Shown here piece by piece: positions 1-6,043 of a DNA stretch of 11,548 nucleotides. The stretch is taken from NCBI GenBank assembly GCA_003641465.1, contig QNAJ01000026.1:1-11548 (forward strand), written 5' to 3'. The DNA is from Verrucomicrobiota bacterium. GTDB lineage: Bacteria > Verrucomicrobiota > Kiritimatiellia > B70-G9. A model generated the notes under the pieces. It made no database searches. It saw only the letters and a program-made list of their open reading frames with translations, and was not told where the DNA came from. The first letter of the stretch is position 1, and each line of letters starts with the position of its first letter. The position numbers and the translations under genes are program-made.

Positions 1-1391
1 AATGTCGATTGCACGCCCTTCTCCACCAGCCTGGAAACCACCTCTTTTTCCTGTTCGCGCATGGCAGATTCCCGCGCGGCACGTGCGCGTGCCCGCTGTT
101 CCTCCATATACCGGTGGAACTCATCCTCATCCACTATGAGGTTCCGCTCCTCCGCCATCAGCCGGGTAAGATCCAACGGGAACCCGTACGTGTCGTACAA
201 GCGGAAGGCTTCCCTGCCGGGAAATACGCTTCCGCCGGCCGCTGCTACCTGCTTCACGACTTCCTCAAACAGGCCGATACCTCTGTCCAGCGTAGCGGCA
301 AAACTCTCTTCTTCTGACCGAAGGGCTTCCAGGATCCTCGACCGGTGCCGAACGAGTTCCGGATAGTCGTCTCCCATGATAGCTTCGAGTACCGGAATCA
401 GATCGCACAAGAACGGTTCCTTCAACCCAAGCTTGCGACCGTAGCGCACCGCCCGTCTCAAGAGCCGCCGCAGAACGTAACCCCGGCCCTCATTTGAAGG
501 CAGCACACCGTCGGCTATGGCAAAGGCCAAGGCGCGGATATGATCGGCGATCACCCGCATCGCGGTAGCAGCTTCGCCTTCATACTTCATCCCGCTGATT
601 TCCTCCACCTTCCTGATCAGCGGCGCGAATAGGTCCGTGTCATAGTTGGAGCGGACCCCTTGCAGCACAGCCACCAGCCGTTCCAGACCCATACCGGTAT
701 CAACGTGCTTCTGGGGCAACGGTGTGAGTGACCCATCCGCCCGGCGGTTGTATTGAATGAAAACCAGATTCCAGATCTCGATTACATCCGGCGAACCCGA
801 GTTCACTTTCTCCGGACCCGCGGGTTGGTCACCTATATCAATGTGTATCTCTGAACACGGCCCGCACGGCCCGGTCTCGGCCATCTCCCAGAAATTGTCC
901 TTTTTCCCGAACCGTAGCACGTGGGCGGGATCAATATCCGTGACCTCTTTCCAGAGGCGTTCAGCCTCCCTGTCTTCCTCGTATACCGTGGCCCACAGTC
1001 GGCCCTTGGGGAGACTCCAGACTTCCGTAAGCAGCTCCCAAGCCCAGCGGATCGCCTCCTCCTTGTAGTAGTCCCCGAATGACCAGTTGCCCAACATTTC
1101 GAAAAAAGTGTGGTGATAGGTATCATGCCCGACCTCTTCCAGATCATTGTGCTTACCGCTCACCCGGATACATTTCTGCGAGTTGGCGACACGCCGGGAT
1201 TCCGGCTGCATCGTACCCAGGAAGATTTCCTTGAACTGATTCATCCCGGCGTTCACGAAGAGAAGGGAAGGGTCCGCAGGCAGAACCAGGGGCGAACTGG
1301 GAACGATCCGGTGGTCCCGGGCGCGGAAAAACTCCAGAAATTCCCTGCGAACCTCGGCTGCAGTCGGCCGTCTGGATACGCCTTCGTTCAT
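1..1391 (-). CDS. alaS: Alanyl-tRNA synthetase, N-terminal 463 residues (3' end beyond window)
   Basis: Charges tRNA-Ala with alanine in the cytoplasm (class II synthetase). The open frame runs from ATG at 1391 to the window edge without a stop, giving 463 codons, about half of the usual ~870-residue enzyme. Visible parts: N-terminal helix (AAEVRREFLEFF, residues 11-22), motif 1 region (LLFVNAGMNQFK, 43-54), motif 2 region (QKCIRVSGKHNDLEEVG, 72-88, then HHTFFEMLGNWSFGDY, 93-108), TGPCGPCSEI (173-182), motif 3 (DTGMGLERL, 231-239) and the helical tRNA-recognition part (SNEGRGYVLRRLLRRAVRYGRKLG, within 299-322). The editing and C-Ala domains would lie beyond base 1. It follows recA by 68 nt with no recX between. 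The ATG has no Shine-Dalgarno at normal distance; it overlaps the stop of a possible short leader ORF (ATGA at 1391-1388), so coupled translation is conceivable. The sequence type looks PVC- or Bacteroidetes-like. Identity is secure; the exact start is slightly less so. Confidence 0.97.
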   Translation of the reverse strand, partial: MNEGVSRRPTAAEVRREFLEFFRARDHRIVPSSPLVLPADPSLLFVNAGMNQFKEIFLGTMQPESRRVANSQKCIRVSGKHNDLEEVGHDTYHHTFFEMLGNWSFGDYYKEEAIRWAWELLTEVWSLPKGRLWATVYEEDREAERLWKEVTDIDPAHVLRFGKKDNFWEMAETGPCGPCSEIHIDIGDQPAGPEKVNSGSPDVIEIWNLVFIQYNRRADGSLTPLPQKHVDTGMGLERLVAVLQGVRSNYDTDLFAPLIRKVEEISGMKYEGEAATAMRVIADHIRALAFAIADGVLPSNEGRGYVLRRLLRRAVRYGRKLGLKEPFLCDLIPVLEAIMGDDYPELVRHRSRILEALRSEEESFAATLDRGIGLFEEVVKQVAAAGGSVFPGREAFRLYDTYGFPLDLTRLMAEERNLIVDEDEFHRYMEEQRARARAARESAMREQEKEVVSRLVEKGVQST

Positions 1392-1453
1392 GAATCGGAT
1401 GAAACCCGCGCTGTCGCCCGGTCTCCCTGCAGTCTCATTCCCCGCGCACGCAC
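1388..1453 (-). other. Possible short leader ORF in the recA-alaS gap
   Basis: A GTG at 1453, 6 nt after the recA stop, opens a 21-codon frame. An internal ATG at 1438 would give 16 codons. The frame ends with a TGA at 1390-1388 that overlaps the alaS ATG as ATGA. It contains several GCG alanine codons. The Shine-Dalgarno for either start is weak (TAGG before the GTG; GGGGA directly against the ATG). Because alaS itself lacks a good Shine-Dalgarno, reading of this frame could feed ribosomes to alaS. A chance frame in GC-rich spacer is equally possible. No attenuator-like hairpin with a T run was seen in the gap. Confidence 0.15.
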
Positions 1454-1459
1454 CAAAGC

Positions 1460-2494
1460 CTACCGCGCCGCCTCCCGGAACTTCTCCCAGATCCGGTCCA
1501 CAATGCGCTTCTCAAGTTCCGGATCCTCTTTCAGCCGGCGCACTGTGGCTTCCCGTCCCTGCCCCAACTGCTCGCCCTCAAATGAGAACCACGCCCCCCG
1601 CTTCTCCAGTACGCCCAGGTTGATTCCCGCATCCACCACCGACCCCTGCCAGGAAATACCCTCGGAGTACAAAATATCGAACTCGGCTTCGGTGAATGGC
1701 GGCGCCAGTTTGTTCTTCACCACCCGCACCTTGCAGCGATTTCCTACCGGTTGGCCGCGGCCGTCTTTTATGGTGGCGACCCGCCGGATATCCATCCGAA
1801 CAGTCGCATAAAACTTCAGGGCGCGGCCTCCCGGAGTAGTTTCCGGATTGCCGAACATCACACCTATCTTCTCACGGATCTGGTTGGTGAACACGCAGCA
1901 GGTCTTCGACTTGCTTATCGCCGCGGTCAGTTTGCGCAGAGCCTGAGACATCAGACGCGCCTGCAGCCCCACGTGCGAGTCCCCCATATCGCCTTCCAAC
2001 TCCGCCCGGGGAGCAAGCGCCGCCACCGAATCAATCACCACTACATCCAGTGTATTGCTGCGTACAAGGGTCTCGGCGATATTCAACGCTTCTTCTCCGG
2101 AGTCGGGTTGCGAAACCAGCAGATCATCCAGATTCACTCCGATAGCCTGCGCATACCGCGGACTCAGCGCGTGCTCGGCATCAATGAATGCAGCCAACCC
2201 ACCCGCTTTCTGGGCATTGGCGATAACATGAAGTACCAGCGTGGTCTTCCCGGAAGCCTCCGGCCCGAACACTTCGACAACCCGCCCCCGCGGAACGCCG
2301 CCGATACCTAATGCCAGGTCAAGGCTCAGCGCCCCGGTGGAAATCACGTCCACTGCGGCAGCCGCCTGCTCGGCTCCCAGCCGCATGATCGCGCCGTCAC
2401 CATACTGCTTCTGAATCTGAGAAAGAACCGCGCTCAGCTCGGAGGGCAGTGAGCCTTCCTTACCGCCTTTCTTTTTCTCTCCGGTGGTCGCCAT
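1460..2494 (-). CDS. recA: Recombinase RecA
   Basis: Forms ATP-dependent filaments on single-stranded DNA, drives homologous pairing and strand exchange, and acts as co-protease for LexA-type repressors where these exist. The product is 344 aa. Visible: Walker A GPEASGKT (77-84), an EAEH-like segment IDAEHAL (104-110), Walker B VVVIDSV (151-157), GDSHVGLQARLMSQALRK (171-188), and the DNA-binding loop L2 region NQIREKIGVMFGNPETTPGG (204-223). The protein ends in WEKFREAAR and lacks the acidic tail found in Escherichia coli RecA, so it is slightly shorter. The ATG at 2494 has AAAGGAG at 2505-2511 (10-nt spacing), inside the end of thpR, whose stop lies 2 nt upstream, so the two are probably co-translated. 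I saw no private promoter or recognisable LexA box next to recA; it probably depends at least partly on the galE-side promoter. Confidence 0.98.
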   Translation of the reverse strand: MATTGEKKKGGKEGSLPSELSAVLSQIQKQYGDGAIMRLGAEQAAAAVDVISTGALSLDLALGIGGVPRGRVVEVFGPEASGKTTLVLHVIANAQKAGGLAAFIDAEHALSPRYAQAIGVNLDDLLVSQPDSGEEALNIAETLVRSNTLDVVVIDSVAALAPRAELEGDMGDSHVGLQARLMSQALRKLTAAISKSKTCCVFTNQIREKIGVMFGNPETTPGGRALKFYATVRMDIRRVATIKDGRGQPVGNRCKVRVVKNKLAPPFTEAEFDILYSEGISWQGSVVDAGINLGVLEKRGAWFSFEGEQLGQGREATVRRLKEDPELEKRIVDRIWEKFREAAR

Positions 2495-2496
2495 GT

Positions 2497-3081
2497 CTAA
2501 TCCGCTCCTTTCATCGGGGATTCGTGCAGCATTGTATACACCGCTCCGGTTGGTTCCAAGACGCTTCTCATCACCAACACTCTCCCCACCCGGACCGTGC
2601 CCAACTTCTCGCCGGAAAGCTTCTCCAGCTCGGTCGCCAGTCCGGACGCCCTGCTCCGGGCCCGCACCCGTGCCAGGGTCACGTGTGGAGTAAAGGGCCT
2701 CTTCTCCTTCTCGAAGCCCAGGCCGGCCAGGCGGCCGGCCAGATCCTCATAAAGACGTTGCAGTGCGCCGGTCGGTTCTTTCACCCCTACCCATACGACC
2801 CGAGGATTGCTCCGCGGGCCGAAATATCCTACCCCGTCCAGCTCCATGACAAACGGGGCTACGCCTGCCGCCGCCGAGTCGCTGATTTCGTAAATCGATT
2901 CCAATACCGGGGAATCCACGTAGCCGAGAAAAAAAAGGGTGAGATGCATGCTCTCCGGCTTGACCCAGCCCAAGGAAAATCCGGCTTTCTTCAAGCGCGA
3001 CTGAAGTCGCTCCGCTTTGCGACGGACCTCGTCCGATAATTCAAGGGCTATGAACGATCGAATTCCACCGGCTGAATCCAT
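2497..3081 (-). CDS. thpR: RNA 2',3'-cyclic phosphodiesterase (2'-5' RNA ligase family)
   Basis: Two-histidine (2H) phosphoesterase of the LigT/ThpR family, 194 aa, the usual size. The family opens 2',3'-cyclic phosphate ends of RNA to 2'-phosphates and can join 2'-5' linked tRNA halves in vitro; the cellular role is poorly defined. Both catalytic HxTx motifs are present: HLTL at residues 46-49 (in MHLTLFFLG) and HVTL at 133-136 (in FTPHVTLAR), plus the N-terminal RSFIALEL strand typical of the family. The reading frame stays open further upstream to 3252, but that part overlaps cinA. The ATG at 3081 lies 4 nt after the cinA stop, with GGAAGGGG at suitable distance, and gives the normal N-terminus. 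The stop is 2 nt before recA. The cinA-thpR-recA order is seen in many bacteria. Confidence 0.95.
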   Translation of the reverse strand: MDSAGGIRSFIALELSDEVRRKAERLQSRLKKAGFSLGWVKPESMHLTLFFLGYVDSPVLESIYEISDSAAAGVAPFVMELDGVGYFGPRSNPRVVWVGVKEPTGALQRLYEDLAGRLAGLGFEKEKRPFTPHVTLARVRARSRASGLATELEKLSGEKLGTVRVGRVLVMRSVLEPTGAVYTMLHESPMKGAD

Positions 3082-3085
3082 CTCC

Positions 3086-4366
3086 TCATCCCCTTCCGAC
3101 GCTGCCCAGTGGCCTGTCCCGGAACTCCGGCTCCAGTCCCAACAGCCGCCTGCGAACCATATCCAGGGCCGTCTGCGCGCTCCATCGCCTGATGGTATTG
3201 CGTCCGCCGCGGAAGAATCTGCGCACACTGAGGACGCCGTCCGCATCGGCAACCGCCACGAAGACCAGTCCCACAGGCTTCTCCGCCGTTCCGCCGGTCG
3301 GGCCGGCGATACCGGTAATCGCCACGCCTACATCGGCGGAAAGTCTCGAGCGGACGCCGGCCGCCATTGCCTCGGCGCACTCGGCACTTACTGCCCCGTA
3401 TTTCTGCAGCACTTCAGCAGGTACACCCAAGTGCCGTTCCTTGACCTCATTGCTGTAGGCGATGATTCCGCCGACAAAGTACCGTGAACTCCCGCTGACT
3501 TCGGTGATCAGCGCCCCCAGCAGGCCACCGGTACAGGATTCCGCCACAGCAACAGTCCGTTTCTCACGCACCAGCAGACGCCCCACGGCTTCAGCGAGCC
3601 CGATCCTTTCCTCAGCATAAACACAGGAACCCAGGACCTCGCCGGCCTTTCTCGTACATTCCTCCAGGCGCTCCTTGAGCGTTCCCGGCGCACGAAAACA
3701 GACTTCCACCGCCCCCGCAGCCGGCCGAAATGAAAGGCTGCAGCCTTCTACCGGCAGCCCAGCTTCTTCCAGAGACCGGGCGATTTCCACTTCGGGAATC
3801 CCGCAGGTCATCAGCACCCGTTCCACCAGTGCTTCTTCGCTGGCCAGATGCTCCCTCAACCAGGGAAGCACATGATCCCGGAAAACCGCTTCAAATTCCG
3901 CCGGCGGCCCGGGAAGCAGAAATACCGCAGTCCCCTCCGCCTCCACAAGCTGACCGGGAGCCGAGCCCACGCGATTATCCAGGATGCGTGCCCCCTCAAT
4001 CACCATCGCCTGCCGGTCCAGTATCGCGGGGACCGGCTGTCCCCGCTCCGCTGCTCTGCGCCGGATGCGATCCGCCAACTCCGGATCCATGTGCAGCGAT
4101 CGGCCGAGAGCCTCCGCCACTCCCTGCCGGGTCACGTCATCGGGCGTGGGTCCCAAGCCCCCACCTACCAGGACGGCCGCCGAAGTTTCCACCGCGGCAC
4201 TGACCGCGTCACGTATATCGCGTACGTCATCGCCGACCATCAACACCCTGGATAGTTGCAGGCCCAGGGGAGCTACCGCTTGGGTAACAATTGCCGGATG
4301 ACTGTTGAGGGTTCTCCCGCTCAACAGTTCGTCACCGGTACTGACCAGCGTCAACCGTCGCTTCAC
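3086..4366 (-). CDS. cinA: CinA: competence/damage-inducible protein with nicotinamide-nucleotide amidase domain
   Basis: Two-domain protein of 426 aa, normal for full-length CinA. The N-terminal MoCF-like domain (COG1058; ADP-ribose pyrophosphatase in characterised members) shows STGDELLSG (9-17) and GGGLGPTPDDVTRQGVAEALGR (68-89). The C-terminal PncC-type domain, which deamidates nicotinamide mononucleotide in pyridine-nucleotide recycling, shows AESCTGGLLGALIT (275-288), FVGGIIAYSNEVK (297-309) and TGIAGPTGGTAEKPVGLVFVAV (351-372). The chosen start is GTG at 4366, with GAAGGG about 7 nt upstream. It overlaps the galE TGA as GTGA (4366-4363). The frame is open to a GTG at 4399, but those extra residues look like galE read in another frame. 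thpR follows after 4 nt. Family identity is certain. The link to DNA uptake or damage rests on historical naming and on proximity to recA. Confidence 0.95.
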   Translation of the reverse strand: MKRRLTLVSTGDELLSGRTLNSHPAIVTQAVAPLGLQLSRVLMVGDDVRDIRDAVSAAVETSAAVLVGGGLGPTPDDVTRQGVAEALGRSLHMDPELADRIRRRAAERGQPVPAILDRQAMVIEGARILDNRVGSAPGQLVEAEGTAVFLLPGPPAEFEAVFRDHVLPWLREHLASEEALVERVLMTCGIPEVEIARSLEEAGLPVEGCSLSFRPAAGAVEVCFRAPGTLKERLEECTRKAGEVLGSCVYAEERIGLAEAVGRLLVREKRTVAVAESCTGGLLGALITEVSGSSRYFVGGIIAYSNEVKERHLGVPAEVLQKYGAVSAECAEAMAAGVRSRLSADVGVAITGIAGPTGGTAEKPVGLVFVAVADADGVLSVRRFFRGGRNTIRRWSAQTALDMVRRRLLGLEPEFRDRPLGSVGRG

Positions 4367-5334
4367 TCCGCATACCCTTCGGGATGCGCCTGAAACCACC
4401 GCCAGGCATCGCGGATGATTGTCTCCAGATCTGAATGGACCGGTTTCCAGTCCAACTCGGCCCGGGCGCGGTCGGCACGCGCTACGAGCCGCGGCGGATC
4501 GCCCGGCCGGCGCGGAGCCATCCGCACCGGTATGGGATGGCCGGTCACCTTACGGGCCGTCTCGATCACCTGCATGACCGAGTATCCTTCGCCGGTACCC
4601 AGATTCAACGGCCCGGTAAGATCCTTTTCCAGCGCCAGCACATGAGCCCGCACTAGGTCCACTACGTGGATATAGTCCCTTATGCAGGTGCCGTCCGGGG
4701 TGTCGTAATCATCACCAAACACCCTGACGTATTCCGCCTTACCGGCCGGGACCCGCAGTACATTGGGAATCAGGTGGGTCTCCGGGTGGTGGTCTTCTCC
4801 CAGACTCTCGGTGGCACCGGCGGCATTGAAGTACCGCAGCATGAGTGGCCGCAGCCCATGGATCTTCTCGTACCATTGCAGAATTTTTTCCAGCATCAGC
4901 TTGGATTCACCGTAGGGATTTACGGGCAGCGTGTCGGCTCCCTCCGGTATCGTAACTTCGCGCGGAAGACCATAGGTGTAGCAGGTTGAAGAAAAGATTA
5001 TCCGAGATACGCCGGCCTCCAGCATGGCGTTGACCAGATTGATTCCCCCGCCCACGTTATTCTCAAAGTAGCGCTCCGGGTGCTCCATTGATTCACCCAC
5101 CAGAGCATAGGCGGCGAAGTGCATCACTGCATCCGGCTTCAGCCTTCTCATCAGACCGGTGATAAAGTCCCGGTCGCGCAGGTCTCCCACCTCGAGCTGC
5201 GCCCGCTGGTCCACTGCGCTGCGGTGTCCCCTTTCCAGATTGTCGGCCACCACCACCTCATGCCCCTCATCCAGGAGCATCTCCACCGCCACACTGCCGA
5301 TATAACCCGCACCCCCTGTCACCAGCACTTTCAC
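4363..5334 (-). CDS. galE: UDP-glucose 4-epimerase
   Basis: Short-chain dehydrogenase-fold enzyme, 323 aa, that interconverts UDP-glucose and UDP-galactose with tightly bound NAD. It provides galactose for LPS or other glycans, or serves galactose use. Visible: dinucleotide-binding TGGAGYIGS (6-14), VMHFAAYALVGES (70-82), catalytic FSSTCYTYG (114-122) with the YGESK pair Y141/K145, LRYFNAAGA (166-174), IRDYIHVVDLVRAH (218-231) and LNLGTGEGYSVMQVI (244-258). The start is GTG at 5334, with an excellent AGGAGG at 5343-5348 spaced 8 nt. It is the first gene of the galE-cinA-thpR-recA-alaS run, behind a 110-bp spacer with a candidate promoter. Its stop overlaps the cinA start by 4 nt. Other NDP-sugar 4-epimerases share this fold, so the exact sugar is inferred, but similarity to GalE is strong over the full length. 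Confidence 0.93.
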   Translation of the reverse strand: MKVLVTGGAGYIGSVAVEMLLDEGHEVVVADNLERGHRSAVDQRAQLEVGDLRDRDFITGLMRRLKPDAVMHFAAYALVGESMEHPERYFENNVGGGINLVNAMLEAGVSRIIFSSTCYTYGLPREVTIPEGADTLPVNPYGESKLMLEKILQWYEKIHGLRPLMLRYFNAAGATESLGEDHHPETHLIPNVLRVPAGKAEYVRVFGDDYDTPDGTCIRDYIHVVDLVRAHVLALEKDLTGPLNLGTGEGYSVMQVIETARKVTGHPIPVRMAPRRPGDPPRLVARADRARAELDWKPVHSDLETIIRDAWRWFQAHPEGYAE

Positions 5335-5372
5335 CTTGTATGCCTCCTGCAGTCAGCGATCCGAATCAGGCC

Positions 5373-5401
5373 ATGATAGGTTGCCGACATCCAAGGAGCA
5401 A
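5373..5401 (-). promoter_or_regulatory. Candidate sigma70-type promoter for the galE operon
   Basis: On the minus strand TTGCTC (5401-5396) and TATCAT (5378-5373) are separated by 17 nt, matching the -35/-10 layout with 3 of 6 and 5 of 6 consensus bases. The -10 lies about 38 nt before the galE GTG, with the Shine-Dalgarno between. It sits in the only spacer of useful length upstream of galE-cinA-thpR-recA-alaS. This is a by-eye match and may be chance. Confidence 0.35.
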
Positions 5402-5417
5402 GCCGGAGGCCTCCAGC
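5402..5417 (-). repeat. 16-bp near-perfect palindrome downstream of the nuclease gene
   Basis: GCTGGAGGCCTCCGGC on the minus strand is self-complementary except for one G-T wobble. As RNA it could form a 6-bp stem with a GGCC loop. It lies 27 nt after the stop of the upstream gene and directly abuts the candidate -35 of the galE promoter. No T run follows, so it is not a convincing intrinsic terminator. An operator or a transcript-end stabilising hairpin are alternatives. Confidence 0.3.
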
Positions 5418-5444
5418 AACTGGGAAAAGATGAGAGGATGCGTA

Positions 5445-5927
5445 CTATTTTTCCGGGGAGTCTTCGGTATCCTCGCCTGACTCGTCCTGGGCCATCTGTT
5501 CCATTGCCCAGGTCATATCCTCGGCCTTGTCCCACACCTTGCGGCTGACATATACCGGACATCCCTGCTGCAAGGCCAGGGCAATGGAATCGCTCGGCCG
5601 GGCATCAACTTCAATAATGCATCTGCCCAGCTCGTTTTCCTGCGTGATGTAGATCCGGGCATAAAAGGTATCATCCTTGAGATCGTTCACCACCACCTTT
5701 TCCACCTTCGCTCCCAGTCCCGCCAGGATGTTGCCGATGAGGTCATGGGTCATCGGACGCGGAGCCTTGACGCGGCGCATCTGCATAGCGATGCCCATGG
5801 CTACCATTGGATCCACGAATATGGCAATGGTCTTTTCCGCGTTGCCCAGGAACACGCCGGAGCCCGTCCGGGTAGGCAACATGTTCTTGATCTCAACCGG
5901 AATTTCCTCGTCCTGCCCCTTGTTCAT
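5445..5927 (-). CDS. Bifunctional nuclease (BFN/DUF151) domain protein
   Basis: Product of 160 aa carrying a BFN (DUF151) domain over roughly residues 10-130. Members are small, mostly uncharacterised bacterial proteins; a plant homologue was reported to have DNase and RNase activity, so the biochemical role here is inferred. Family marks: VFLGNAEKTIAIFVDP (25-40), APRPMTHDLIGNIL (55-68), and the signature IIEVDARPSDSIALALQQGCPVYV (104-127). The C-terminus is a short acidic tail (DESGEDTEDSPEK, 148-160); no UVR domain is attached. The ATG at 5927 has GGAG at 6-nt spacing. The frame is open to a GTG at 5954, but that start lacks a well-placed ribosome site and adds a non-family extension. It lies 41 nt after the 24-codon micro-ORF and downstream of clpB, probably on the same transcript, since no terminator was seen between. 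Confidence 0.9.
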   Translation of the reverse strand: MNKGQDEEIPVEIKNMLPTRTGSGVFLGNAEKTIAIFVDPMVAMGIAMQMRRVKAPRPMTHDLIGNILAGLGAKVEKVVVNDLKDDTFYARIYITQENELGRCIIEVDARPSDSIALALQQGCPVYVSRKVWDKAEDMTWAMEQMAQDESGEDTEDSPEK

Positions 5928-5968
5928 AGCTGTCTCCGGCAGATGGCCGCGCACCTTCTGATTCTACA

Positions 5969-6043
5969 CTACATACCCCGGGTAATATACAGCACCGATC
6001 CGAAAATAAAGAGAATCAACAACGCAGCCAGGACCGTATTCAT
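5969..6043 (-). CDS. Candidate 24-aa single-pass membrane microprotein
   Basis: The ATG at 6043-6041 directly follows the clpB stop (TGA at 6046-6044), giving TGAATG, and the frame ends with TAG at 5971-5969. The peptide is almost entirely one hydrophobic segment, VLAALLILFIFGSVLYI (residues 4-20), followed by a short tail with one arginine (R22). This suggests a single membrane span with the C-terminus in the cytoplasm by the positive-inside rule. The purine-rich AAGGGGGGGAA just upstream, in the last clpB codons, can serve as a Shine-Dalgarno about 6 nt before the ATG, so translation would be coupled to clpB. The DUF151 nuclease gene starts 41 nt after its stop. I recognise no family. Support comes from composition, the ribosome site and the exact stop-start junction; a chance frame in spacer remains possible. 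Confidence 0.5.
   Translation of the reverse strand: MNTVLAALLILFIFGSVLYITRGM

Noticed and set aside
1110..1811. Plus-strand open frame of 233 codons opposite alaS and recA
   Set aside because: It overlaps conserved coding sequence on the other strand across a gene boundary and shows no family motif.
3082..3252. N-terminal extension of thpR (57 more codons, open to 3252)
   Set aside because: It lies wholly inside cinA in another frame and lacks family similarity; the ATG at 3081 gives the normal ThpR N-terminus with a ribosome site.
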